From: Rhodothermales bacterium
Lineage (GTDB): Bacteria; Bacteroidota; Rhodothermia; Rhodothermales; VXPQ01
Assembly (NCBI GenBank): GCA_951812345.1
Contig: OX638295.1
Span: 2,753,623 to 2,817,622, forward strand
Direction: 5' to 3'
Length of the DNA stretch: 64,000 nt
Part shown: positions 28,338 to 36,100 of the stretch, in pieces
Layout of the letters: each line of letters begins with the position of its first letter
Position numbering within the stretch: the first letter of the stretch is position 1
Made by a program: the position numbers and the translations under genes
The notes under the pieces: model-generated
The model's database searches: none
Seen by the model: only the letters and a program-made list of their open reading frames with translations
Told to the model about the DNA's origin: nothing

Positions 28338-29867
28338 ATGACTCTGATTTCCGATATCGAGATTCTGGACGACCCGGGCAAGACGCCCGGCAGGGGGCAG
28401 ACGGCTGCGTCCTGGGCCGGCGAAGATATCGACAAGGCGCGCACGACCACTGTGGAAGCCGAGGGGCATCGCCGGGTGTATATCGAGACCTACGGGTGCC
28501 AGATGAATGTCTCGGATTCCGAGATTGTGGCGTCCGTGCTCCGGCAAAACGGGTTCGGGCTTACCCGAAATGAAGAGGAGGCGGATGTGGTTCTTTTGAA
28601 CACATGCGCCATCCGCGAGAATGCGGAGCAGAAGGTGCGCCGCCGCTTGCGGGATTTCCAGGGGCGCAAACGCACCGGCAGAAACGCCTCATCGAACGGC
28701 AACGGATCGGGTTCTTCCCCCATTAGGCTCGGCGTGCTCGGCTGCATGGCCGAGCGCCTGCGCACCAAACTTCTGGAACAGGAGCGCCTTGTCGATCTCG
28801 TGGTGGGCCCGGACGCCTACCGTGACCTGCCTCGTCTTCTCCGCGAAACGGACGAAACCGGTCAGGCGGCCGTCAATGTGCACCTTTCCCGAGAGGAGAC
28901 GTACGCCGACATTGCGCCGGTGCGCTACGATACGAACGGCGTCTCGGCATTCGTGTCCATCATGCGGGGTTGCGACAACATGTGTTCCTTCTGCGTGGTG
29001 CCTTTCACGAGAGGGCGCGAGCGCAGCCGTCCGGTGTCGAGCATTCTCTCCGAGTGCGCCCGGTTGGTCGAGGCGGGGTACAAGGAGGTGACCGTGCTGG
29101 GACAGAACGTGAATTCCTATCGTTTCCAGCAGGACGGTGTGACGGTTGATTTTGCCGAATTGCTCCAGCGGATCAGTTTCGTTTCGCCGGAATTACGGAT
29201 ACGCTATTCGACCAGTCATCCGAAGGATTGCAGCGACGATTTGCTGCATCTGCATCGCGAGCGCCCCAACGTGTGCAACTACATCCACCTTCCCGTACAG
29301 CACGGAAACACGGAGGTGCTTGAACGCATGCGACGCACGTACTGCCGGGATGAGTATCTGCGTCTCATCGAACGGGCGCGTATGCTGGCGCCGGATATTT
29401 CGCTCTCTACGGACATTATTGCCGGTTTTTGCGGCGAGACCGAAGCGCAGCACCGGGACACGCTCTCGTTGATGGAGCAGGTGCGTTACGATTACGCCTA
29501 TACGTTCATGTATTCCGAACGTCCGGATACGTACGCTGCGCGGAAGTACGAGGACGATATCCCCGAAGAGGTCAAGAAACGGCGCCTGAGCGAGATCATC
29601 GCCTTGCAACAGCGTATTTCTCTCGAAAGAAACCAGGAGGAGGTCGGCCGGGAGCACGTGGTTCTCGTGGAGCGGGAAAGCAAACGCAGTACCCTGCAGC
29701 TCTGCGGCCGCACGGACACGAACAAGATGGTCGTATTCGATCGGAAAACGTACGAACCAGGCGAATATGTGCGTGTCCGCATCACCGGATGCACATCCGC
29801 CACGCTGCTTGCCGACCCGCTCGGCCGTACGACCTTGTTCGAATTTGCCGAATCTGCTGCTGCGTAA
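28338..29867 (+). CDS. miaB: tRNA-2-methylthio-N6-dimethylallyladenosine synthase
   Basis: Radical SAM methylthiotransferase that modifies A37 of tRNAs reading UNN codons. Two iron-sulfur clusters are encoded: the N-terminal UPF0004 cysteines C54, C90 and C136, and the radical SAM triad C212-x3-C216-x2-C219 ([19 protein letters not shown]). A TRAM domain closes the protein. It is about 509 residues, longer than the usual 440-480 because of an N-terminal extension of about 45 residues and a Ser/Gly/Asn-rich insertion near residues 113-128. The sigma-54 activator gene begins four bases after it. Confidence 0.96.
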   Translation: MTLISDIEILDDPGKTPGRGQTAASWAGEDIDKARTTTVEAEGHRRVYIETYGCQMNVSDSEIVASVLRQNGFGLTRNEEEADVVLLNTCAIRENAEQKVRRRLRDFQGRKRTGRNASSNGNGSGSSPIRLGVLGCMAERLRTKLLEQERLVDLVVGPDAYRDLPRLLRETDETGQAAVNVHLSREETYADIAPVRYDTNGVSAFVSIMRGCDNMCSFCVVPFTRGRERSRPVSSILSECARLVEAGYKEVTVLGQNVNSYRFQQDGVTVDFAELLQRISFVSPELRIRYSTSHPKDCSDDLLHLHRERPNVCNYIHLPVQHGNTEVLERMRRTYCRDEYLRLIERARMLAPDISLSTDIIAGFCGETEAQHRDTLSLMEQVRYDYAYTFMYSERPDTYAARKYEDDIPEEVKKRRLSEIIALQQRISLERNQEEVGREHVVLVERESKRSTLQLCGRTDTNKMVVFDRKTYEPGEYVRVRITGCTSATLLADPLGRTTLFEFAESAAA

Positions 29868-29871
29868 CCAG

Positions 29872-31137
29872 ATGGACCGGGAATCGATACAGGAGCGCTT
29901 TGGTATTGTCGGCCGGTCGATGGCGCTGAGAAACGTCATTGACCGCGTGCGGCAGGTGGCCGGGACCGACATCACCGTACTCATTCAGGGGGAGAGCGGC
30001 ACGGGCAAGGAGCTTATCGCCGAGGCGATCCACGGACTCAGCGCCCGGCGCCACCAGTCGTTCACCATCGTCAACTGCGGCGCCATTCCGGAGGGGCTCA
30101 TCGAGTCGGAGTTGTTCGGCGCCGAGAAGGGGGCGTACACAGGGGCGGTCGAGCGGCGCACCGGGTACTTCGAGCAGTCCGATCGCGGCACCATTTTTCT
30201 GGACGAGATCGGCGAAATGCCGCCTGCTGCACAGATCCGTCTTCTGCGCGTGCTCGAGACCGGCCAATTCACCCGTGTAGGGGCTTCGCAGGTGCGCAAG
30301 GTCGATGTGCGCATCGTGGCGGCTACGAACAAAGATCTGGCGCATGAAGTACGCGCCGGACGATTTCGCGAGGACCTGTATTACCGGCTCAGTACCGTGC
30401 TCGTCGAGATTCCGCCGCTCCGGCAGCGTTCGGAGGACATTTTACCGCTCCTGAAAACGTTTCTGCACCGCTTCGCGCAGAAGTACGACAGTCCGGTGAA
30501 GCATCTCTCCGACGATGCCCGCGAGTTGCTCCTGCGTTATCGCTGGCCCGGGAACGTGCGTGAATTGCGTAATGTCGCGGAGCAGATCGAAGTGCTCATC
30601 CGGGACAAAGAGGTTACCGCCAGGGATATCCGCCCGTATCTGCGCGGCGTGCGCACGGAGCAGGATCGCTCGGAGTTGTTGCCTGTCGTGCGCAAAACAT
30701 CGGAGGATTCGGCAGATGCCCGCGAGCGCGAACTGATCTATCGCGCGCTGTTCGAACTCCGTTCGCAAGTCCGGCGGATGTGGGAAGAGATGAAGAAGCG
30801 GGGTCCCGTACCCGGCGACGGACCGGACGAATATCCTCCGCTGATCGAGGATGTGGCCTATGAAATCGAGGGAGATGAGGATATTGGCCTGCGGAGTAGC
30901 GAAAACGTCGGAAACGGCAGGCAGAAGGTGCAGGAACCGGAAAAGGCCCATGACGAGCCGGAAGAAGAGGTTGCGGAGGAGAAAGAGACGTTCCCCACGC
31001 TGGAGGACGCGGAACGCGAGCTTATCACCCGCGCCCTGAAAACATTCAACGGCAACCGCAGACAAACGGCCAGAACGCTTGGCATTTCAGAGCGGACCCT
31101 TTACCGTAAACTGAAAGAATTCGAGGAGGATTTGTGA
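29872..31137 (+). CDS. Sigma-54-dependent transcriptional activator without receiver domain
   Basis: AAA+ enhancer-binding protein that remodels RNA polymerase-sigma-54. It begins almost directly with the AAA+ domain: Walker A GESGTGKE at 40-47, the sigma-54 contact loop GAYTGA at 87-92 (Tyr for the usual Phe) and Walker B IFLDEIGE. A charged linker (about 330-380, Glu-rich) leads to a Fis-type helix-turn-helix at the C-terminus (NRRQTARTLGISERTLYRKL). There is no receiver, GAF or PAS domain, so control must come from expression level or a partner. miaB precedes it and lptE overlaps its stop (GTGA). This cluster is conserved in Bacteroidota and relatives. Confidence 0.93.
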   Translation: MDRESIQERFGIVGRSMALRNVIDRVRQVAGTDITVLIQGESGTGKELIAEAIHGLSARRHQSFTIVNCGAIPEGLIESELFGAEKGAYTGAVERRTGYFEQSDRGTIFLDEIGEMPPAAQIRLLRVLETGQFTRVGASQVRKVDVRIVAATNKDLAHEVRAGRFREDLYYRLSTVLVEIPPLRQRSEDILPLLKTFLHRFAQKYDSPVKHLSDDARELLLRYRWPGNVRELRNVAEQIEVLIRDKEVTARDIRPYLRGVRTEQDRSELLPVVRKTSEDSADARERELIYRALFELRSQVRRMWEEMKKRGPVPGDGPDEYPPLIEDVAYEIEGDEDIGLRSSENVGNGRQKVQEPEKAHDEPEEEVAEEKETFPTLEDAERELITRALKTFNGNRRQTARTLGISERTLYRKLKEFEEDL

Positions 31138-31667
31138 ACTTCGCCGTTGCCGTGCGTGCCCGCTTGTGTACGCCCGCCGTATGCGTTGGCGCGTTGTTTG
31201 CTTTGCTGTCCACCGGTTGCGGGCACTATAGCTTCACCGGCGCGTCCATTCCCGAGCATATCGGGACGGTCGCGATTCCGCTTACCGAAGACGCCACGTC
31301 CAACCCGATTCCGGATCTCGGCGGCCTGTTGACCGAGCGTCTGGTCCAGCGTTTCGTTCGCCAGACCCGTCTGGAACTGGCTACCGACGAAACGCAAGCC
31401 GACGCCGTCCTCGGCACGGAAGTCCGGCAGTATTCCGTGCGCCCTGCCGCAGTAGGCGGCGAGTACCGGGCGGCGTTGAACCAGCTTTCGATCACCGTTT
31501 CCGCCCGGTATGCGGACCGCGTGGAGGAACGGGAAGTTTTTCAACGCAGCTTTTCCGCCTCGTTCGAATACGACCCGGCCGATTTTACCGGCGAGGAAGA
31601 GGCCGCAAGAGAAGCGCTCGACAATATCGCCGACGACATTTTTCAGGCGGCTACATCCAACTGGTAG
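31134..31667 (+). CDS. lptE: LPS-assembly lipoprotein LptE
   Basis: Outer-membrane lipoprotein that plugs LptD during lipopolysaccharide insertion. A signal ends at the lipobox LLSTGC (residue 29), followed by GHYSFTGASIPEHIGTVAIP, the typical start of the Bacteroidota LptE fold. The rest alternates beta strands and helices as in the DUF4136/LptE family. The GTG start overlaps the TGA of the sigma-54 activator gene, so they are coupled. It is 177 residues, normal length. A strong hairpin made from the GGATACTCTGAT repeat family follows 7 bp after its stop. Confidence 0.82.
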   Translation: MNFAVAVRARLCTPAVCVGALFALLSTGCGHYSFTGASIPEHIGTVAIPLTEDATSNPIPDLGGLLTERLVQRFVRQTRLELATDETQADAVLGTEVRQYSVRPAAVGGEYRAALNQLSITVSARYADRVEEREVFQRSFSASFEYDPADFTGEEEAAREALDNIADDIFQAATSNW

Positions 31668-31673
31668 CCTTAA

Positions 31674-31709
31674 GGATGCTCTGATCGAAGCGGACTTGAT
31701 CAGAGCATC
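31674..31709. repeat. Minimal hairpin copy of the GGATACTCTGAT repeat family
   Basis: GATGCTCTGATC and GATCAGAGCATC form a perfect 12-bp stem around an 11-nt loop, GAAGCGGACTT. Both arms match the ends of the larger copies (left GGATGCTCTGATC, right CGGACTTGATCAGAGC), so this looks like an element whose interior is deleted. A short T-run follows, so it probably also ends the lptE transcript. Confidence 0.85.
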
Positions 31710-31739
31710 TTTAACATTTTCGACGAAACCGCATCCGGC

Positions 31740-33221
31740 ATGGCGCTTCTGTATGCAATGGCGATTGCCGTATTGACCCTGTACGGCGCCAACCTGTTGT
31801 GGTTGTGCAGGCGTTCCGCAGGCGCGGGCCGCCTGATCCCGGATGCATCGTCCGATCTTCCTCGCGATCCCGCTTTTCCCTGGCCGTTCGTGACGGTGCA
31901 GTTGCCGATTTTCAACGAGCCGCTCGTGGTCGAACGGTTGATCGACGCCTGTGAGCGGCTTGATTACCCGAAAGATCGATTCGAAATACAGGTTCTCGAC
32001 GACTCGACGGACGACACGCCGCATCTTGTGACCCGTTGTATTGCCGCCGGAGCGTCCCGGGGGGTGCGGATTGTGCATCTTCGGCGTCCGAACCGGGAGG
32101 GATACAAGGCAGGCGCCCTGCAATATGGGCTGACGCGGGCGCAGGGTGCTTTTATTGCCGTGTTCGACGCCGATTTTGTGCCTCGCCCCGATTTTCTGCG
32201 CCGCCTCATTCCCGCCTTTGCCAATGAACGTCTTGGGGCCGTACAGGCGCGATGGGGGCATCTCAACCAGAATGCTTCGTTACTTACGCGCATTCAGGCC
32301 GTTGGGCTGGATACCCATTTTGCGGTAGAGCAGCTCGCACGCCGCCGCGCAAACTGCTTTTTGAATTTCAACGGTACGGCGGGCGTGTGGCGTCGGGATG
32401 CTATTGTAGATGCCGGCGGGTGGCAGGCCGATACCATTGCGGAGGATCTCGACCTGAGTTACCGGGCGCAGCTTGCCGGGTGGGGCATCGAATATATGGG
32501 AGATGTCGAAGTGCCTGCGGAACTCCCCTCGACCATCGAAGGATTGCGGACCCAGCAGTTCCGCTGGACGAAAGGGTCTGTCGAGACCGCTCGAAAATTG
32601 CTGCGCACCTTGTGGACTTCCCGGGAATCCTTCCGGCGCAAGGTGCAGGGTACGTTTCACATGACGGGCCATCTGGTCTTTCCCTTCGTGCTGATCGCCG
32701 GATTGCTCCATGTTCCTCTGCAGGCCGCGGCGCATGCCGGCGTGGGCCCCGGCCAGGCCTATTTCGGATGGATGGCGCTCGGGTTGATCGGCTTCGCAGG
32801 ATTTGGTCTGGCGCAGATTTTTGCACAGCGGCGGTTGTACGCCGACTGGCCACGCCGCCTTGGTATCCTCCCGGTTTTCATGGCCGGTACGATCGGTATG
32901 TCCATTCGCAACACCATCGCCGTGGTCGAAGCTTTTGCAGGGATCCCCACGCCTTTTGTGCGTACGCCCAAGTTCGGCGGCGCCTCCGGACACCGTGTTT
33001 CGCCGGGTGGTTTCGCCGGACGGCGCACTGCCGGATCGGTTGCCCTCCGTATGGCGTATCCGCTGGAATTCGCCATGGGAATCTACTCGACGGCGGGCGT
33101 GGCGTATCTTCTGGGCACAGGGCAATGGGACGCCGTAGTCTTTCAGTTGTTTTTTGCGGTCGGCTTCGTCCTTGTCGCGACGGCGACATTCCGGGAAGCA
33201 CGTACTAAGCCGGTCAGGTAA
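31740..33221 (+). CDS. Family 2 glycosyltransferase, cellulose-synthase-like
   Basis: Membrane-bound processive-type glycosyltransferase of 493 residues. One N-terminal membrane segment (residues 3-22) leads into a GT-A domain with D87-D88, D143-A-D145 (metal/nucleotide-sugar binding), A234-E-D-L-D (catalytic base region) and Q272-QFRW, the D,D,D,QxxRW set. Three to four membrane segments follow (about 300-470). The donor sugar and product are unknown. Ceramide glucosyltransferase-like or mannosyltransferase members share the layout. It is downstream of lptE and followed by a TPR gene 20 bp away, so an envelope-polysaccharide role is plausible. Confidence 0.9.
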   Translation: MALLYAMAIAVLTLYGANLLWLCRRSAGAGRLIPDASSDLPRDPAFPWPFVTVQLPIFNEPLVVERLIDACERLDYPKDRFEIQVLDDSTDDTPHLVTRCIAAGASRGVRIVHLRRPNREGYKAGALQYGLTRAQGAFIAVFDADFVPRPDFLRRLIPAFANERLGAVQARWGHLNQNASLLTRIQAVGLDTHFAVEQLARRRANCFLNFNGTAGVWRRDAIVDAGGWQADTIAEDLDLSYRAQLAGWGIEYMGDVEVPAELPSTIEGLRTQQFRWTKGSVETARKLLRTLWTSRESFRRKVQGTFHMTGHLVFPFVLIAGLLHVPLQAAAHAGVGPGQAYFGWMALGLIGFAGFGLAQIFAQRRLYADWPRRLGILPVFMAGTIGMSIRNTIAVVEAFAGIPTPFVRTPKFGGASGHRVSPGGFAGRRTAGSVALRMAYPLEFAMGIYSTAGVAYLLGTGQWDAVVFQLFFAVGFVLVATATFREARTKPVR

Positions 33222-33241
33222 CGCCTTATCATGCAGTCGAT

Positions 33242-33793
33242 ATGACGCCGGACATTCAGAAAGCTGTTGCCTATCTCAAGGAAGGCGACGCCGGGCAGGC
33301 GGCCTCTTTCCTTCAGGATATGATCGACCGCATGCCGGAGCATGCGACGGCGCATGTCTTGCTGGCGCAGGCCCGGGAGGCATTGGGGGAATGGGACCGT
33401 GCGCTGCATGCATGGCGCGAAGCGGTTCACCTTGTACCCACCAGTCCTGTGATTTTTCGCGGGCTGGAACGTGCTGCTCGGAAGGGGAATCCGCTATCGC
33501 ACGAACCGGCGAAGCCCGAACAGGATGCATTGACGGATATCGATAGCCTCATTGCCAGTCTGGAGTCGGCGCGTATTGTTCCCCGCCCCGATGCAGCGAG
33601 TTTGCCGACTCCTGATCTCGACGATGACATCGACGATGTGGCCAGTGAAACCCTCGCGACGATTTACGAATCCCAGCAGCGGTACAAGGAAGCCGCGCGC
33701 ATCTACGATGTGCTTGCCGAACGGCGCCCCGGACAAGCGGCGGCATTCAGGGCAAAAGCGACCCGTCTGCGATCCGGAGAAACAGAGGATTGA
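33242..33793 (+). CDS. Tetratricopeptide-repeat protein
   Basis: A 183-residue soluble protein. Residues 1-70 form two TPR-like helical pairs (AVAYLKEGDAGQAASFLQDM, then HVLLAQAREALGEWDRALHAW). An acidic linker follows, and another repeat lies at the C-terminus (TLATIYESQQRYKEAARIYDVLAER). No signal peptide is seen. TPR units mediate protein-protein contact, and no partner can be named. The gene lies between the glycosyltransferase (20 bp upstream) and anmK, which begins 5 bp after its stop. Confidence 0.85.
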   Translation: MTPDIQKAVAYLKEGDAGQAASFLQDMIDRMPEHATAHVLLAQAREALGEWDRALHAWREAVHLVPTSPVIFRGLERAARKGNPLSHEPAKPEQDALTDIDSLIASLESARIVPRPDAASLPTPDLDDDIDDVASETLATIYESQQRYKEAARIYDVLAERRPGQAAAFRAKATRLRSGETED

Positions 33794-33798
33794 CGGGT

Positions 33799-34995
33799 AT
33801 GCATCGACTTCGGCAAGTACAGGAAAAAGAACCCCGCATCGTCGCCGGTTTGATGAGCGGTACGTCGCTGGACGGCGTGGACGCCGTGCTGGCGCGCCTC
33901 GAAGGGACCGGGAAAGATATTACGTTCGAGATACTCGGCTTCGATCATATGCCCTGGCCCGATGCGTTGCGCCGGCTTATTCTGGCCAACTCGACGCCGG
34001 AGCATTCGACCGTGTTCGATATTTCCCAGTTGAATGTCCGCATCGCGCATGCGTATGCAGAGGCTGTCGAGCGCGTTGCCGCCGCTGCCGGACATGCCGT
34101 ATCCGACATCGATCTGGTGGGTTCGCATGGCCAGACCATCCACCATGTGCCGTTTCCGGTGGATTGCGCCGGCAGCGATATCGCGTCCACGCTTCAGGTG
34201 GGCGACCCGTCGGTGCTGGCCAACCTTCTGCAGGTCCCCGTCGCAGGCGATTTTCGGGTAGCGGATATGGCGCTGGGCGGGCAAGGCGCTCCCCTCGCGC
34301 CGTATTTCGATTACGTATGCTTTCGTGACGAACAGGAAACCCGCGGGTTGCTCAACCTCGGCGGAATCGCGAATATCACGATTCTCCCTGCCGGCGCAGA
34401 TCGCAGCGACGTGTTCGCTTTCGATACGGGGCCCGCCAACATGGTGATCGACGCTCTTTCGGCCATGTTATTGGGCGAACCATACGACGATAAGGGCCGC
34501 CGCGCCGCAAGGGGGCGCACCGACGACTCGGTGATGGCCGCCTTGCTGGAAGATGCCTATTTTGTCCGGGAACCGCCCAAATCCACCGGACGGGAGTATT
34601 TCGGTGCGTCGTTTGCCGAACGACTCGTCACCCGGTGCCGGGAAGAGATGAATGACCCCGGTCCAGAGGATATACTTGCCGTGGGAACGATGCTGACTGT
34701 GCTGTCCGTGTACCAGGCGTATGCCCGCTTCGTCCGGGATTTCTGCACGCTGGATGCGCTCATTGTTTCCGGTGGAGGAGTCCGCAATGACTACCTGATG
34801 GATCGTCTCGCCAATGTGTTTGCTCCTATACCCGTTCGCGCGATCGGGGAGTACGGCATTCGTTCCGACGCCAAGGAGGCGCTTTGCTTCGCCGTGTTGG
34901 CCCACGAGGCCGTGAATGGAGCGGAGACGAACCTGCCCTCGGTGACCGGCGCCTCCCGCGCCACGACGCTCGGCAAATTCTGCATACCCGCGTAA
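33799..34995 (+). CDS. anmK: Anhydro-N-acetylmuramic acid kinase
   Basis: Phosphorylates and opens 1,6-anhydro-MurNAc during peptidoglycan recycling. The hallmark GLMSGTSLDGVDAVL phosphate-binding loop is at residues 17-31, VGSHGQTIHH lies in the sugar-binding half and NLGGIANIT further along, as in the ASKHA-fold family. The 398-residue length is near normal (about 370). The open frame includes a TTG upstream, but the ATG at 33799, 5 bp after the TPR stop, gives the better start. thiL follows 9 bp downstream. No other recycling gene (murQ, ampD) is nearby. Confidence 0.95.
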   Translation: MHRLRQVQEKEPRIVAGLMSGTSLDGVDAVLARLEGTGKDITFEILGFDHMPWPDALRRLILANSTPEHSTVFDISQLNVRIAHAYAEAVERVAAAAGHAVSDIDLVGSHGQTIHHVPFPVDCAGSDIASTLQVGDPSVLANLLQVPVAGDFRVADMALGGQGAPLAPYFDYVCFRDEQETRGLLNLGGIANITILPAGADRSDVFAFDTGPANMVIDALSAMLLGEPYDDKGRRAARGRTDDSVMAALLEDAYFVREPPKSTGREYFGASFAERLVTRCREEMNDPGPEDILAVGTMLTVLSVYQAYARFVRDFCTLDALIVSGGGVRNDYLMDRLANVFAPIPVRAIGEYGIRSDAKEALCFAVLAHEAVNGAETNLPSVTGASRATTLGKFCIPA

Positions 34996-35004
34996 TACCC
35001 TATC

Positions 35005-36057
35005 ATGCCCCGGGATTCGTCATTAACGCCCCTTCGACAATACGGTGAGTTCGGACTCATCGACGCCCTGCGCCGGATCCTCGGAGAGCCCTCCGGCGAT
35101 GAGTTGCTTACCGGTATTTCGGACGATGCGGCCGTGTATCGCATCGAAGGAGACCGCGTACATGTCATCACCACCGATATGCTGGTCGAGGGCGTCCATT
35201 TCGATCGCCTCGTCATGCCCATGGAATACCTGGGCTCCAAGGCCATAGCCGTCAATGTGAGCGACATTGCGGCCATGAACGCCGAGCCGCGGTATGCGAC
35301 GATCGGGTTGGGTCTTCCGGAAAACGTTTTTGTCGAGCAGATAGAGGAATTTTATCAGGGTGTGCGGAAGGCATGCGATCTCTACGGCGTGCAGGTCGTG
35401 GGCGGCGATACGACGGCGGCCGCCCGTTTGACCGTTTCCGTGACGATCGTCGGCGAGGCCGCAGCGTCCCGTATTGTACATCGCCGGGGCGCCGTTCCGG
35501 GAGACTTGTTGTGTACGACGGGCGAGTTGGGAGGCGCCTATGCCGGTCTCCGGGTTCTGTTGGAACAGCGCCGGGAACTCCAGGAAAAGGGAGAGGATTT
35601 CGCGCCGGATATCGATAAATACCGGTATGTAATTCAGCGGCAGCTTGTCCCGCGCGCCAGACTCGACGTGGTTCGGGACTGGGCGGCGCGCGGCGTTCGT
35701 CCACACGCGCTCATCGATCTTTCGGACGGTATCGGATCGGATTTACGGCATATCTGCCTTGCAAGCGGATGTGGCGCCGAGTTGCATCTCGATGCGCTGA
35801 CCATTGCCCCGGAGACGTATGCCGTAGCCGAAGAATTAGGAGAGGATGTCGGGGCGCTTGCCCTCTTTGGCGGGGAGGATTATGAGTTGCTTTTTGCTGC
35901 GTCTCACGAGGAGGTGGGTCACATGGACTCCGAAACATGTCACGTGATTGGTCGGTGTACGACCGGGACCGACGTGATGGTGCGGATGCCGAATGGTGAG
36001 CTGTTACCGCTGGAACGCGGGGGATACGAACATTTTGGTGCAGGGAATACATCGTGA
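35005..36057 (+). CDS. thiL: Thiamine-monophosphate kinase
   Basis: ATP-dependent last step of thiamine diphosphate synthesis. The PurM/ThiL fold is marked by GISDDAAVYRI near residue 38, TTDMLVEGVHFDR, and VNVSDIAAMNAEPRY, with acidic residues that bind the magnesium-ATP. VVGGDTTAA and DLSDGIGSDL (residues about 240-250) complete the active site. At 350 residues it is a little longer than E. coli ThiL (325). It is the last gene of the long co-oriented run and ends 43 bp before the start of a TonB receptor. Confidence 0.96.
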   Translation: MPRDSSLTPLRQYGEFGLIDALRRILGEPSGDELLTGISDDAAVYRIEGDRVHVITTDMLVEGVHFDRLVMPMEYLGSKAIAVNVSDIAAMNAEPRYATIGLGLPENVFVEQIEEFYQGVRKACDLYGVQVVGGDTTAAARLTVSVTIVGEAAASRIVHRRGAVPGDLLCTTGELGGAYAGLRVLLEQRRELQEKGEDFAPDIDKYRYVIQRQLVPRARLDVVRDWAARGVRPHALIDLSDGIGSDLRHICLASGCGAELHLDALTIAPETYAVAEELGEDVGALALFGGEDYELLFAASHEEVGHMDSETCHVIGRCTTGTDVMVRMPNGELLPLERGGYEHFGAGNTS

Positions 36058-36100
36058 ACGAAGCCGAATACGTTATTCCATCCGGTCAAACAACTTGGTC

